From contig BEXV01000365.1 in the NCBI GenBank assembly GCA_003118195.1, positions 58,760-122,759 of the forward strand: 64,000 nucleotides of DNA, given 5' to 3'. Below, one piece after another: positions 45,701-58,299 of this stretch. Source of the DNA: Hemicentrotus pulcherrimus (lineage: Eukaryota > Echinodermata > Echinoidea > Camarodonta > Strongylocentrotidae). Position numbers and translations under genes: made by a program. The notes under the pieces are model-generated. The model was not told the DNA's origin. It saw nothing but the letters and a program-made list of their open reading frames with translations, and did not search any database. The first letter of the stretch is position 1; each line of letters opens with the position of its first letter.

Positions 45701-48700
45701 ATGGGTTGGGGTATGCTAGTGAAAAAAGGGATGCAGTTTGCGAAATGTGCGTTTGATAACATTCTTTTAGAAAATGTTTTTAAAAGAGTCTTGTATCTCT
45801 TTTCTCTTCCTTTTTTTTTCTTCTTTCTTTTCTTTTCACAATTCCAGATATGTGTCGTGTCAGAAAAATGCACCTCCTGGGTTCTGTGTTGTGAGCCCTG
45901 TCACACACAAGTCATAATATTGTTAAAGCCTCTCTAAAGTGTTGGGAGCCCATAACATTGATGGCAATATTCCAGTTTAATTTCACAATGAAGTGAAAGA
46001 GGATGACATTTAACTCGGAATTATGTAAGGATTCTCAAAAAATAATAAGTTTGAAAACGATTTTTGATGAAAGAATACACACAACCTAAATTCGGTATTC
46101 TTTCATCAATATGCGGCTTCAAACACATTTATTTTGACAATCCTTGCATCTTCTTTCACATTATTATAATATTTAAGTGAAATGCTGTCTCCATTTTTTT
46201 GCGACTTTTGGGGTCCAACACTTTACGGTGCAGTAAGAACTCCAAAGGTGTATTGTCCTCTACCTTTTCCTTTGGCGGGGCAGTGATTAGCAGAAGCACC
46301 GTGGTCTTGCATTTTTGTTTGCCCATAGAACAAATGGGGAATAGCGCTCTGAGGATCGCTTCACCACATCGTTGTAAGTACAAGTCCATCAACATCCCAT
46401 TGAAAAGCCTGTTAATCACAATACACGCGTTTTAATGGGATATCGGTGAATTTGTACCTACGACGGTTTCGTGAAATGCTACCTTGAAGTCTTTGACGTT
46501 CTCAATCGTTCGGATTCTTCGTAGATCTTTCTTCATGTAACAGTAATAAACCTCCCCTCACTTTGTGCAGATCGTCAAGAGACGACATGATAATATGGAA
46601 ATCATCTCATTTTAATGACTGGGACTTTAGCTCTATGAAAGGAAACTTTTCAATTTATCAACACTGTCAACTTTTTTACCGAGTGACAGATGACCATCGT
46701 AAAATCGATTAAGCAAGTTCACTTAAAATTAACATAAACTTTGCGTTACTACGTAACGTAACGTTAAATACGCATAGGCCTGGAATCTATTAGGATCATC
46801 CGAACTTTGTCAAAGTTCGGAAGGAGTATTTTGTAAGCCGAACGAACTCGCACGAAATGAAAAGTGACCACGACTTTTTATCACCATTGAATAGTTGACC
46901 GCACGTATACAATACCATATACCAAGTTCAAGGCGACCTACTTCTTGAATTTCACAGGCTGCTCCCCCAGTCGTTCTAAAGAAATTACATAAAAATAAAA
47001 AAATGATTCCAGTTGCAGGCACCAAATCAGTGAATTAGAAACAAATACAACAAAAAAAAACACCGAACACTAGATTGAATCCCTTCTTCTACTTAGAACA
47101 TGAAATTTGCAACAACTTCGTCAAATATCTCTAGCAAATGTAGGGCATAACATTCCCTATTATAAGACATAATAACTGAGAAGTGAAAAGGTAGAGCCAA
47201 TTGAAATGTTTTAGATTGTTCATGCACAAAATAAATCATTGTGCATGTAAATACTACAATTAGATTGTGTTTTACGTTCAGTGTGTTTTAATTAATTATC
47301 GCTTTAATACTGATTATATCTAAAAATCTATCACTACTGTTATGATGGCGATGGGAAGGGGGGGCATTCCCATGACCATGAGCCCCCATGACCTTCCCCC
47401 AACAAACACCCATAGGGGTCCTCCAACAGGCAAGGTTGACCCGACCTCCGTTGACCCTGGCTTTACGAAGTGACCGCGATCTCCACATCAACTAAACAAA
47501 GCTACAGGTATAAACATTATGCTCTCCAATTCTCGTATGTCCACAAGATGAACGGATATAAGCAGGTCGCATACCTTTAAAAACAGTCCTATAATAAGCA
47601 GCCTCACGACAAAGCAAAAATAATTTATCTTCTTAAATTCACATTTACTGCACACAGAAGTGTGTATATGGGACTACACACAAAATATGTAGCATGAAAG
47701 TTTGGTCAAAAACTTTCAGCTATATCTTGTGATACATGTACTTTGAATTATGAGGTCATTACGAGTGAAATCCGTTTTCGGGGATATTTCTTTTAAACTG
47801 ACATTGTTTCATCTTTTGTCAGAGCTCAATTCTGATAATATAAAAAATGTCATGTCAAATAAGAGATCCGGAAACTGCGTTTATTTTGATGCCCCATTCT
47901 CTGGCCAAATCATTCTAACATATCGAACACCACCTCAAACATATGGGCAACTCGTTATAATTAATAACGGTGACAAATTAGAAAATATCACCATAGACCA
48001 CAGACCCACTTAAAATGATGCAGTTTAATGAACTCCCATTCTTTAAGACTTACATGTATCAAATATTTTATGTTATCACGCGGCCCGAATTAATGTAATT
48101 CAAGATTCAGAATGCAGGCTGAACGGAATAAGATGCTTGGTGCTATGTCAGGTAATTGTTGACTTCATTACACAATGTCGTCAATATTTGTGAATTAAGT
48201 GATATCAATGTACATCTTCATGTTGAATATTTAAGTGCGCATACATATACAATTGCATATCGTCATCGAAACACCTTTCTTTTAACTGACAGATCAAAAT
48301 GCAATGATAATACTGAACGAAAATATGGTTTGCCTTCGGCTTGCCAGACAAGGCAAGGAGTACTGTATGCAAGGTGGGAACTTTAAATAAAAAGATGGCT
48401 GTAGTCGGTCACCAAGGGGTCTAAAAAGAAACATCCCTTTATGTACTTAAACTGGGGAAGCCCGCGCAGGAAAGTGTCCACTACCAGTGATCCGGCCTGC
48501 TATGGACCAGTGAATCTCACTCCTTTTTTTTTATCCTGCCAAATGAATATATTCATATTTATCCATGTCCAAAATTAAAAAGAGCGAAGAGCACGAATTG
48601 CTACACAAATGAACGCCGATAGCGAAAAGTCAACCACAACAAGCACGAACGCACGCACACTCCCGCACATAATTATATACCACGCACACACGCACGCACA

Positions 48701-51700
48701 CATAGGCACCTGCGCGCTTTCATCAACCCACACAATCATGCAAATTCACAACCATAACACACAAAATCACACGATACCAATGTTATCATGTATGTTCACT
48801 TTTCTTTCCTACCAAACGGGATCACAGATAGCAAATATGACTCAACTCTCCACTAAGAATTCTTTCTAACCAACCTTGTATTCTCAAACGATGTTGCTTT
48901 GAAAGAAACCAGAACTTTGTAGCTATCCAAGGCGTGTCCCCAGATACTAAAGGGCAAGGTTGTTCTCGGATTTTGACAGAACAAGGCAATTGCAAATATT
49001 TTTGCTTTTTCTACCTTCATTTTTCTTTTACTCAAAATCATTTTTCTCGATTTTAAACAATGTCAACAAAATTTAAACCAATAACGTCCATTCGAAACAA
49101 TGAAAAAGTATTATTTTTACACACCTGAAATGTAAAAAAACACAGCTTGAAAAAGAGGACTAATATCTTATTAATTGGATTTCTTGTTTTAGCTTTTACT
49201 GACTTCATCTAGACAAAAAAGGAAAACGGAGAAAAGGTACACGAACTTCATTATTATAAGCCCATTATATCTGCAGAGGATTATGACAAAGAGAACATCT
49301 GTATAAATCTCCNGGGGGGGGGGATTTACGCTCTCGCAGCTTGTTCAATAATTGCAATATGGCGAAACAATTTCTGGTCATGTAATCATGTAAACCAAAG
49401 AATGGAATAATTAGAACTTTTACATGGACACGATTTTCTTCCTACTTCTCAGAATTTTTCAAGAGAGAAATAAAGTGATTTCTCTTTGAGTTAGAGACGG
49501 CTGCCAAATATCAGACAAACATGTGAATCTAAAATCACAATTCTTGAAAATACAAACTTTCCCATGTGGAAATGAAATAGAATCAAATTGTAAATTCAAA
49601 AAAATAATTCTTCTTATTTTATGAAGGCCTAAAAGATACATGATAATAAAGAATACGAGCACAAAGACTTTGGCAATTTCGATAACCTTTTCCGCCACCT
49701 TTTGAAATTTGCGCTCATTGCAATGACGTATTACATAATCCTGACAAGATTTCTACATGAGAGACAGTATGGTGTTGATTGCCCTTGAGTTGACTGCTCA
49801 AAAAATGTGTTAATTTGGCCCCTGCTCTCAAGCATTCTACAACATTGTCATAATCATCAAATTAAGAACTTGAATTGGGCAATTTCGTTCAAGTATGTTC
49901 AAATGTCCGTTGGCATTGCTAGCAATGGCGCAACTTCCGCAAAAAAAAATCCACATGGCAAGTTTTCATGAGAAACCGGAAAGTGTAGGCCCTAATCCTT
50001 ACTGATGATTGTAAAAGTAACCATATCACATAGTGTAATATCAATTATTAACCTCCACCTTCAGAAGTGAGTACATTTATAACTATAAGGCTTTTAAACT
50101 ACGGCAACAGTTATTCCATTTGTTGTTCTTGATGTGTTTAAAAAAATTCATTTCGAACATTTTGTTGATGTCCCAAAAAATTATCACTAAGCTGAATAAA
50201 ATTTTCATTTCATTTTTTTAGGTTTCTTGTAAATCTTGACGCACCAAGGAATAACCGAGATTCTCACATTTTTTCTTACACTTTAAATATTGGGTAGTCA
50301 TAACAGAAGATATAAAAAGAATCCCACAACCAGACAACCTTTGGCTTTGCAGAAAAATATTAAAATCGCATTACCTTGCCGATGACATTACCGTTCGTGC
50401 GGAGATATATCACTTAAAGAATCTCATATTCAGATAACATTTTTTATGCTATCCTGTTTTCTATCTTCACACTTTGTGAATGAAAGTGATGATGAGATTA
50501 TCATTTGGTTTTTCTCACAATATCACGGAATAATCTCCAGAGAGACATCGGAAGGTAACGACAAGTCACGAAAGGTTGAGGAGACGTTAAAGGAAATATC
50601 CGGGCCCCAAAATAAGTTTATGTATCAAAGGTTTGAGTTATATCAGAGAATAAATACCAAGTGATCTTTTTTCTCGATAATTAAAAAGATCATTCATCAA
50701 AAAGTAAAAATTGGCAACTCTGCAGTGAGTCTGTAATTCCCTAGCTATCAATTATTTTGGAAATATTTTGATATCATAGTTCTTCCCCGAAGAAAATGTT
50801 CGCAACAGTCACATGGATTATGATAATGGATCTAATGATAATCTTGTGAAAATGGAAAGATGTGGCGGCTTTCAGTTTTTGAATCAGGTGATATTTGCCA
50901 ACTCAACTCAAGTCAATCTCACACATTGCTTTAATGACCTTACCAACAACTTACAAAACTGAAAATGGCTTTAAACGAGGTATCGTCACTTATTTGAAAT
51001 AAGCAGAGGGAATGTGTCATTACCAGGCTTTATAAAATGATAGAAGACACTTCAACTTCCAAAATCCATAGCTCACAAAATTGCTTCTTAATGTAGGCAT
51101 ACAGAAGACTAGAATCTTTCAAATTTTCATCTATAAAGGGATAATTGTTTTTATAATTAGGAGATATACAGACAGTGGCTTTTGGTCAAGTTATTATATT
51201 TTTGCGTTTTCATCTTTGTGAAATAGCACAAACATTGTGTTCTATGACTTCCCTTAATATTAATTTAAAAGACCTACAGGCGATGATTTCGGTATTCGGT
51301 TAAGTCAATCTGTTTATATGGGTTTTCATCTGCATGATACAACTCATTTCTATTTGCAACAAAAACGGTTACAGAGAAGTCAATGAATAGAATAATAAAA
51401 TAAAATGTCCAAGTGTTAGGTATAATACAATGAACACAGTGATGTCCCAGTATCGAGACGCAAACTAAAAGCCCCTGACCACCTGCAGAAGACTACAGAA
51501 ACCTGCAAAATTTCCGCAGTGAAGATGAAAGAAATAAAACTAGATTAATCCTGGTCAAAGTTATTCTCTTTTCTCAGACCATTTACCTCCCAATTTTTTA
51601 CTAACTCTTAGATCAAGTAACTCCTTTATCTAAATTTATTCAAATTAATACCAAATGTAGTAAAGTGAGATATATAATTGTAGATCATGTAAGTATACAG

Positions 51701-54700
51701 TATTTCCTGAAGTATTGATGAATAAAGACGACGGACGAGATTAGAAGATTAGAAGGTCTTAGAACGAGATTAATAGATTAAAAGGTCTGTGGACCAGAAT
51801 AGGTGGACAACGGACATTAGCCAGCGGTCAGTTGAGGACACGTTTTCGGAAGGGCTGGAAACGGTTTCTAGGTCACTACTGACCACAAATTGAATTAGGG
51901 TATTCTGGAAATACCTCCTGAGGTCAAGTTATGCAGGAGGCCATTCACAAAGTTTTTGAGTTTTGTGTATGGAAGTTTTCTCGCTTTCATTTTGTCAGGA
52001 ATGGGTGCATTTTACGTCGCCATACTTCTTGGCCATACAAAGCGTGGTTGGACTGGTTGGACATCAGTCTTTGTATGTATGTATGTAGTCTATATGTGGG
52101 TAAGGGTGTGTGGGGGTATTCAGTAACTAGTATATGTAGGTGTATGCATACATATATATACATGGAAGAAAGTCTTCAGTTCTGCTCCGAGTTCCCAGAA
52201 AATAAACATTAAAAACGATAAACAATTATCATCCGTACAAGAAAAAAATGTTTTACAAATGTTCGCCTCAAAACTTAGTTTTCCCCTTCTTATTCTTCTA
52301 ATAAGGTACATGTAGATCATTATTTCTTTCTTTATCATATATTTCTTCTTATGTACAATTTTACATATATATGTTTGTATAGGTGTGTGCGTGGGTGTGT
52401 GTGTGTGTATATTCTAACACATTACATATGATGTCGATGCACGCACATTTTTATGCACACCACCATGTGAGTTTTTTTCTACTGCAAAACTCACTTCTCT
52501 CTGATGAAACCATGCATGGCCAGATCCCAGTTTCCCATAATTAAAGGGTGTGTCACTAGTAGGTCCATGCTGTTAGCATGTATAGATATGACAAGTTGAA
52601 TGCTCTTAAAATCCGCGTGGTCTATTAGATGTATTTTTTTTGTGAATTTGTGATTTACTTTGTATACAACTTGCTTCTTGCTACTTACCACTAAAATACC
52701 AGTTTATAGTTCAAAAATTATTTGTATAGAAATATATATTACCAAATAAAGTTATTGAATGACACATACTAAACTGATGTACATCCTGCCAAGGTTATAC
52801 ATACATAATAACCATTAAATGTAAGAATACATTAATGATTCCATCGCGATGAATATCTTTTAAACTGTTACAGCCTTTTTTTGTGGCAGAATTGTTACTG
52901 TATATCTTTATGATGAGGTACATGTTTATTTATGGGTCAGTCCAAACTATTTTATCACATACGTTAACCAACCTTATCTTCTAGTTTAGTTCATGTATAT
53001 GTGATGATTATATCTAAATTAGATATAGCCCTACTACTAGTGTTTGGACGAGACAAAATGAAAAGTAAAATGATAGGCCTATTGAAATGAATTGCTTTCC
53101 TATAATACGGGTCACCTAATGACCAAATGCATTAGACGTGTCCTATTTTATTTTGTATGTTTTAGTAAGCCTATTTTATGAATATATTTTTATATCTTTG
53201 ATATAATAGTCTGTATGTGCGTTTAAGAGCGATATAAAGAACAAACGAAATGAATTAATATGAACCTCATTTCTAAAGTAGATTTCTGACATCATACTAG
53301 TCCCCAAACAATATCAAATATCAAAGTATATTTGGGTATAGGTTTTTTACATTGCAATAAATCTTATTTTTAGACTTAGGGTAACTACAAATAAAGTTGA
53401 GTACTGGTCAAGGGTAACCATTGAGGAGGAAAGTGACAGAAGCAATTGGAAATGGTTTATTATAGTAGTACATTAACAATTGCGTTTACTGTGTACTTTT
53501 GGAACGATCAAAATCCGCAGACTTTGACTAGTAAATCCTGCTGAAGATCACATGCGCTGCACAAAGAAATAGGTATCAAAAAATATATATTATTTCAAAC
53601 ATGAGGACATTTTAAGCGCAATCCTTCATTTGATAGAGGACACTGGTAATCTTTCTAAACTGACATAAAACGAATGAGAAAGCTCACATTTTCCCTCTTA
53701 ATCTTAACCAAAATTTAAACTCCTTTTTAACGTCATTCATCACTCACTCATTCAATATAGAATGGGACAATGCTTAGCAAGACTTAGACAGCATGTACTA
53801 TACATGTACCTTAAATCATAATGTAGCCCTAAATGCAATGGTGGAAAGTAGGCACATGTACATGTATATTATAGGGAGTAAGCTGGCCCATCAACATAAT
53901 TATTCAACATGGTCTAAAGCATATAACTGTCCAATCAGTATTGTGTGAATTGATCTTCGTGTGAGTGGTGTGGCAAATACATCATATGATTAAAACTTTA
54001 CAAGAAAAGTGAGAAACAATACCAAGGTAAGCCTGAACTCTTTTCATAAGATTAATCAACTATGCTTCTGATGCTTATTTATCACCACGCACGTGCAGTG
54101 TGATAAGACATTTGAGACTAAATCTTATTCATTTAAGTGTCATTCTTAATAACTTTAATGATAGTCAAAGCTCAGCATAATATGCTTGATTTGAACATCA
54201 CAAATTTCGAGAGCACGTGTTGCTACCGCCATCGCCATTCCCTAAGCGTGGGACCGAGGCTATGAATAACACAGTACATTGGTGGGTGGGTGAACTAACT
54301 GAATCTCTACAGTACAATGGACGTTGAACTACATCGGTGCTATATGAACTTGAACATTGTGGAGTGGGTGTGCGTGGAGGGGCATGTTTGTAAGATATCA
54401 CGGGCAAGCACTGGCAGCTATGACGGGAGGACACGGGGAGGCACAGGTGTCGAATATGGACGAAATCGTGGGGGAATTTCCGCTAGCGGCATAACATTTC
54501 TACGAATGGGTATGGCACGACTCCAGAGCTAAAAAACTGTGAAGGCCTCTTATTTAGAATTTGTAATCTCGACCAGAAAATGTAAATGGTGAATGACGAA
54601 ATTTAGACAAACGAATAGATTCAAATATTCATGAAACACATTAAATAGCCCCTAAATACTCTCTCATCCATATTGGGAAAATAACAAAAACAAACAAAAA

Positions 54701-57700
54701 AGATATGAGTATACGAAACAAATATGAGAACGGCTGCTTCTCTCTATTTTATGGTATAACGGTTGTATCTAATAGAAGCTGTAAAGTAACTAAAGTTCCA
54801 CAAGAACCTGTTCGTATACTCATTTGCTTCATGTATGTCGGGTAAACTCCATAATATATAATGTGTGTATTGCTTGATATCTATGTTATATTTAGTGTAA
54901 CGATTAGAAAGAAAGCGGTTCAAATCCAATAATTATGTCATACAATTATGCTCATATCCACTCTACAAAATGATATTGGAGTTACTTTGGTGCCATGTCG
55001 GGGACAAGTCAAGAAGGCCTGTTAATTTAGCAAGGTGTTTTTAAAAGTATACAGTTAAGGGCAAGGTGTGTCCAATCTTACAACACGGTTCGATGTTGAT
55101 GAGTCTGTTAAAAGACAGGCGAGGGAAATCTTTACAAGACATCTTAAAGGTGCTAATCAATTATGTAACAGCAGCACCACTTATAAAAATGTTTCATACA
55201 CTGTTGTTTTGGATATTGGAACTTTGGAAGCATCTTTAAATGTATTTTTAATATTGGGATTTTCTACTCCAATCGAAAAATTAAATTAGTCTGAATCAAA
55301 TCCAAGACAATCGAATGAGAAAAGTCAACTTACATGTAGTATTAGGATAAATGAAAAAACAATGCGTTTGGAGGAGGGAAAAAAGGAATCCATATTTCTA
55401 TTCCTTCTATGACATTTAGAATAGGTCGTGATACAAATAAGATAACCACAGCATTAAAGTTATTTCCTTCGGTGATTAATTTAAACAAATTTGTCATCAC
55501 CACACTCGGCTCTCTCACAAAATTAAAATGCGTTACTTTTGTAAGGATGCGATCAGTAGTCACTCCTGATGAATGGTGATTAAGAAGAAAATGGAACATA
55601 AGAAATAAGAAGAAAATGGAACATCAGAAAACGTGGTGTCATTCGTCAGATGACATGGATCCCCCTCGCACCCTCTTCTTATCGCAGCAGGTGGGGTTAT
55701 TCTCGTTAACATACTTCATCATTTGTGAGCGATCATGACACTCAAATATTACACCAACATTATTCATGTTCCGCCATGACACTTTCACTCTTTTTAAACT
55801 GCTTCACACCTCGATGGTGAATGGTCTATGCTTTCGTGTGGTTACATGTATGTTCGCACAATGTTATACCAATTGTCTTTTTTAATACGTTTTAAAATGT
55901 CCCAATGGACAAGATATTGATAGATATTTTAGATAAGTACTATCTTGACATGGTTCTGAAACCGATTATGTGTTAATACTTTATTGGCGATGATGAAATC
56001 TCAGGAAATCGACAATCCCGTCACCAATTAAATATCACAACCAATTTATTATCCCTTAAGTGAGTAAACATATACATGTCATCTTCTGCTGCTCTTCGTC
56101 ATTCAACGCAAGAAAGCTTTGATGACCATCACAAACATTAAGGAATAGGTAGCTAGATGTTAATGTATTTGTCAAGGGTATCTTCAACATAACAACAAGC
56201 TAATGTTGATCGTAAATATGGCACAGAGTACCAGCGGTGTTTCTTTTTCAAACCATCAATGTTACCGCCACACGAACACCTTTTCGACTAATCTGTCATT
56301 AAATCTATTATAAGTAGAAACAAAGTTCTTTAAATGGAGATTTTTCAATAGAAACAAAGGTCTTTAAATGGAGATTTTTCAAATTTCAGATGTTTTCGTT
56401 GTTAAGCGTTTTCATCGCATTATCTAAATTTATAAAAATAGCTGTCCTCTTCAAGCGTTCAAAGTTTCAATTGAAGACATTTCAACAAAAACTGTTATCG
56501 ACTTCGGACAACTCCAACTACAGGGTGTAGATGCATAAAAGACCAATTGAAAGCAAATCCATGACCCTAAACTTGAGCCGTTTCAAGGCAGAAAAATTAT
56601 TAAAAGCATTGTTTGACATTTGACGTTGGTCATGAATGTAGTTGAATGTCTTGGAATAAAAGAAATATATCACTTAAAGATTAAAAAAGTATGATCAACT
56701 TTTAGTAAGCGACAAAAAAAAACTTTCAATAAGAATTCGGAGTTATAACAATAGGATAATAGATATCATTACAAGATAAATATTTAGTAGTTGCATAAGA
56801 ATTTCCCTACCACTGTCACTTTAGATATCATCTAGCAATGAGACGGAGTTTTCAACATCTGCTTAAAAAAAAGTTAAACGGTAATTGTTAGACATCGAAG
56901 CTAAGACTGCCAGAAGAGATCGAGTAGTTCTCTATCTTTCTTGACAATTTAAATTAAAATTTTAATTGAAATATAGCGTTAGCGTTCTTCCTTTATCGCA
57001 GCAATTAATTTTATTCACGTATAGAGAGAGTCTATCAAAGAGAGAGAGAGAGAGAGAGTCTTTTACTTTCGCAAAATGGATAAAAACAAGATTTTTATTA
57101 TGCGAAATGTAAACAAGTCCATCATCTTCCTCGAATAGCATGCTTAAACTAACGTCATCTTTCCCAAATTATGCAAGCGGAGAAATATTAAATCATCTTC
57201 TGAAAGCTGCTCATTAAATCCATCTTCATCGGAGTGATGTGATTTTTTATGCCGAACAACAATGTCATGAAATAGTTTCCATTCTAGAATGCTAAATGCA
57301 CCGTTTTAAAACTTACTGAAAACATATAATTGATGATTTATTTAATATCATCACAATTTATAATTGATCAGTACTTATCGGCTTGTGGTTTATATCAATT
57401 ATTCATTTGTATTTATGACCACTTACATGTTCCCTATACCATTACCTTAAATCTGACATAAACCTAAAGGTGTTATTATCACACACCTTGAAGATTACTT
57501 TCCTCCAATTTTGATCAAACTATGTGAAAACGTCAAGTAAATAATGTTTGGAGGGGAGGAATACCAGAACAAGATAACAAGGTAGCCATACAATGTAGCT
57601 AGGGGGAAGGGAAATGTTTGGGAGTACCTGTAACCATGGAGATTATCTCCATGCTGTAACTAAGATTAAAAAATAGTATGTGCTCATAAAGTTAGGGCGT

Positions 57701-58299
57701 GTGTGGGTGTGAGAAAGGTGTGTGAGTGCGTGGGTGCGTGTGTGTGTGTGTGTGTGTGTAAGAAAGCGGGAGAGAGATAGAGAATGTGAGAAAGACTTTG
57801 AGTAATGTAGATACAAAGTTGAAAAGCGATGATGTGTAACAGATACCAGTTCAACTGGACTAATGGTCCCCACAGGAGTCACATAGTTAGTGCCAATGAC
57901 CAATGATAGCACCTCACCACCAGCGTCAGGCTTTCCATGTGGTACAGCAAGCAAACGTGTAACCTGGTGTTTCGTATCAAACTGATGAGTGTCACCACCA
58001 TACTTCACCTACCTCTCTGATTACCCGATATTCAATATTGATAATAGCTTTGTTGACAAAACTCATTGCAACATGGCATCTCACCTGATGAACGAATACA
58101 TCCCCTGAGCCATCATCGGGGGTTAAAAACCCGTAGCATTTGGCCAGACTAAACCATTTGCATTTGCCCCTGTAGAGTTCGCCTGGTAGTTGATCTCCCG
58201 CCGCCTTCACAGCGGCAGCCCGCACCTCATCTGCCCGCTCCTGCTCGGCTGCAGTTAGCGTCTCACTCGCCCCACTTTCCTCACTTCCAACTGCTCCTT
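30468..58299 (-). CDS. lin-28: LIN-28 RNA-binding protein (three coding exons; first small exon not found)
   Basis: The exons in order on the - strand are 58299-58085, 31546-31374 and 30723-30468. They have GT/AG borders and consistent phases, and give 213 residues without the N-terminus. LIN28 is a cytoplasmic and nucleolar RNA-binding protein that blocks let-7 maturation and binds mRNAs. The cold-shock domain is complete across exons: [15 protein letters not shown] and DVFVHQ (RNP1/RNP2-like), then MTGYRSL and EYRFQF. A basic linker ([16 protein letters not shown]) leads to two CCHC knuckles, [14 protein letters not shown] and [18 protein letters not shown] followed by paired CCHC knuckles is unique to LIN28. 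Total length is close to vertebrate LIN28A (about 209 residues). Both intron positions (after VFVHQ and before the first knuckle) match vertebrate LIN28 as I recall. No in-frame ATG exists in the 58085-58299 exon. Confidence 0.95.
30793..30924. mobile_element. Small foldback MITE, GGGCCC-ended, in lin-28 intron
   Basis: CCTGGGCCCCGTCTTATAAA at the left and the inverted TTTATAAGACTGGGCCCAGG at the right form TIRs of about 28 bp (30793-30820 / 30895-30924). It lies between the CSD exon and the knuckle exon. Confidence 0.85.
31280..31325. repeat. Fragment of a dispersed repeat shared with 2200-2245
   Basis: GGGGACCGACC, CTTTAACGTCACCATCC and AAAGACGTGACTC occur here and again at about 2204-2245 in an IGF2R intron. 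The copy here has an extra (GACC)n expansion. Confidence 0.8.
31374..31546 (-). CDS. lin-28: lin-28 exon (second half of cold-shock domain and basic linker)
   Basis: The acceptor is AACTTGCAG and the donor is AACCG|GTAAGC. It begins [11 protein letters not shown], which aligns position by position with the SKLHMEGFRSL segment after VFVHQ in vertebrate LIN28. The remaining CSD strands ([20 protein letters not shown]) and a Lys/Arg-rich linker follow. Confidence 0.95.
32880..32955. mobile_element. Solo left end of TTAA MITE family
   Basis: TTAAAGAGAAGGTTGAGTTC followed by an AGGAAGAGGT and GAGCGTTATCATT block matches the left end of the element at 8984 for about 70 bp. No matching right end was found. 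Confidence 0.7.
33450..33860 (+). repeat. Purine-rich low-complexity tract
   Basis: The + strand is strongly purine-rich, with GAAAG, GGGGA and GAGAG words. The long open frames across it on both strands (for example 33325-34023) are Pro/Ser/Phe or Glu/Arg/Lys low complexity and are not convincing genes. Confidence 0.75.
35518..35846 (+). repeat. Two-copy tandem duplication, about 146-177 bp
   Basis: Blocks CGGATACACT, CTACACTACAAAG, AAGGTTTTCCATC, AGCTCGAATAAAA and AAAAGAATCACGCAGTC occur in the same order twice. The offset is 177 bp at the start and 146 bp at the end. Confidence 0.9.
37878..38055. repeat. Dispersed repeat, second copy at 18025-18210
   Basis: The two copies share AGGTCACTG, CAGATGG, CAGCTCTC, GTTAA, TATAGAGGGCGCA and AGTAGCACAGTGGG-like words in the same order and orientation. 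The family was not recognised. Confidence 0.75.
40747..40777. other. Assembly gap (31 N) in a G-run
   Basis: The gap is flanked by GGGGGAAAGGGGG on the left and GGGGGGGGG on the right. A long poly-G tract probably caused the break. Confidence 1.
42051..42432. mobile_element. TTAA-bounded MITE with perfect 18-bp TIRs
   Basis: TTAAAGGTAAAGACCAGT (42051-42068) and its exact inverse ACTGGTCTTTACCTTTAA (42415-42432) bound a 382-bp element. The TTAA ends are the target signature of piggyBac-type transposases. No transposase is encoded. Its right end resembles the element at 8984-9679. Confidence 0.92.
44237..45516. mobile_element. Long-TIR foldback element with a nested MITE
   Basis: The left arm (about 44237-44480) and right arm (about 45275-45516) match in inverted orientation for over 200 bp. 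Shared words include AGCAGAAAAATCAGACAAAC, CTAATAAGAAAGTT, AGTATGTAAAACTAT and GTGACGTCATG. Both ends are TTAA. The outer sequence resembles a TTAAAGGACAAxTCCAC family that I recall as abundant in sea urchins. A second TTAA element sits inside. Confidence 0.9.
44681..45189. mobile_element. Nested TTAA MITE with perfect 23-bp TIRs
   Basis: The 23-bp inverted repeats at 44681-44703 and 45167-45189 are exact (starting TTAAAGGTAATACAAAG). They bound a 509-bp element lying wholly inside the larger foldback element. The TTAAAGGTAA start is shared with the element at 42051. Confidence 0.92.
46156..46560 (-). pseudogene. Unrecognised coding-like fragment
   Basis: A Lys/Arg-rich open frame at 46419-46156 ([20 protein letters not shown] and onward to [15 protein letters not shown]) follows a second one at about 46555-46440 ([20 protein letters not shown]) in another register. 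Residue use looks coding-like. I do not recognise a family. A broken transposon gene or retrocopy is possible. Confidence 0.2.
57035..57058 (+). repeat. (GA)n microsatellite
   Basis: This is a short run of GA dinucleotides in the large lin-28 intron. Confidence 0.9.
57685..57775. repeat. (GT)n-rich microsatellite
   Basis: A GTGTGTGGGTGTGAG-like stretch leads into a clean (GT)n run. It lies about 300 nt from the lin-28 exon, on its downstream intronic side. Confidence 0.9.
58085..58299 (-). CDS. lin-28: lin-28 exon (N-terminal region and first half of cold-shock domain)
   Basis: The acceptor is TTTTTCGATAG and the donor is CATCAG|GTGAGA. It encodes an acidic and Ala-rich N-terminal segment ([17 protein letters not shown]) and then [20 protein letters not shown] and DVFVHQ, the first CSD strands with the aromatic RNA-contact residues. 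It enters in phase 1 (two bases complete a split codon), so an upstream exon carrying the start codon is required. Confidence 0.92.

Larger units (their letters stand above)
31547..58084 (-). other. 26.5-kb lin-28 intron splitting the cold-shock domain
   Basis: No other gene could be recognised with confidence. It holds an AG-rich stretch (33450-33860), a tandem duplication (35518-35846), a dispersed repeat (about 37878-38055), TTAA MITEs (42051-42432, 44237-45516), an assembly gap, microsatellites and small local duplications near 41220-41300, 55580-55625 and 56325-56385. Gene-like but unrecognised pieces are at 35196-36148 (+) and 46156-46560 (-). Confidence 0.75.

Noticed and set aside
47750..48013. 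+ strand open frame of 87 codons
   Set aside because: It is not obviously low complexity, but has no recognised domain, no clear splice context and no second exon. Kept out for lack of support.
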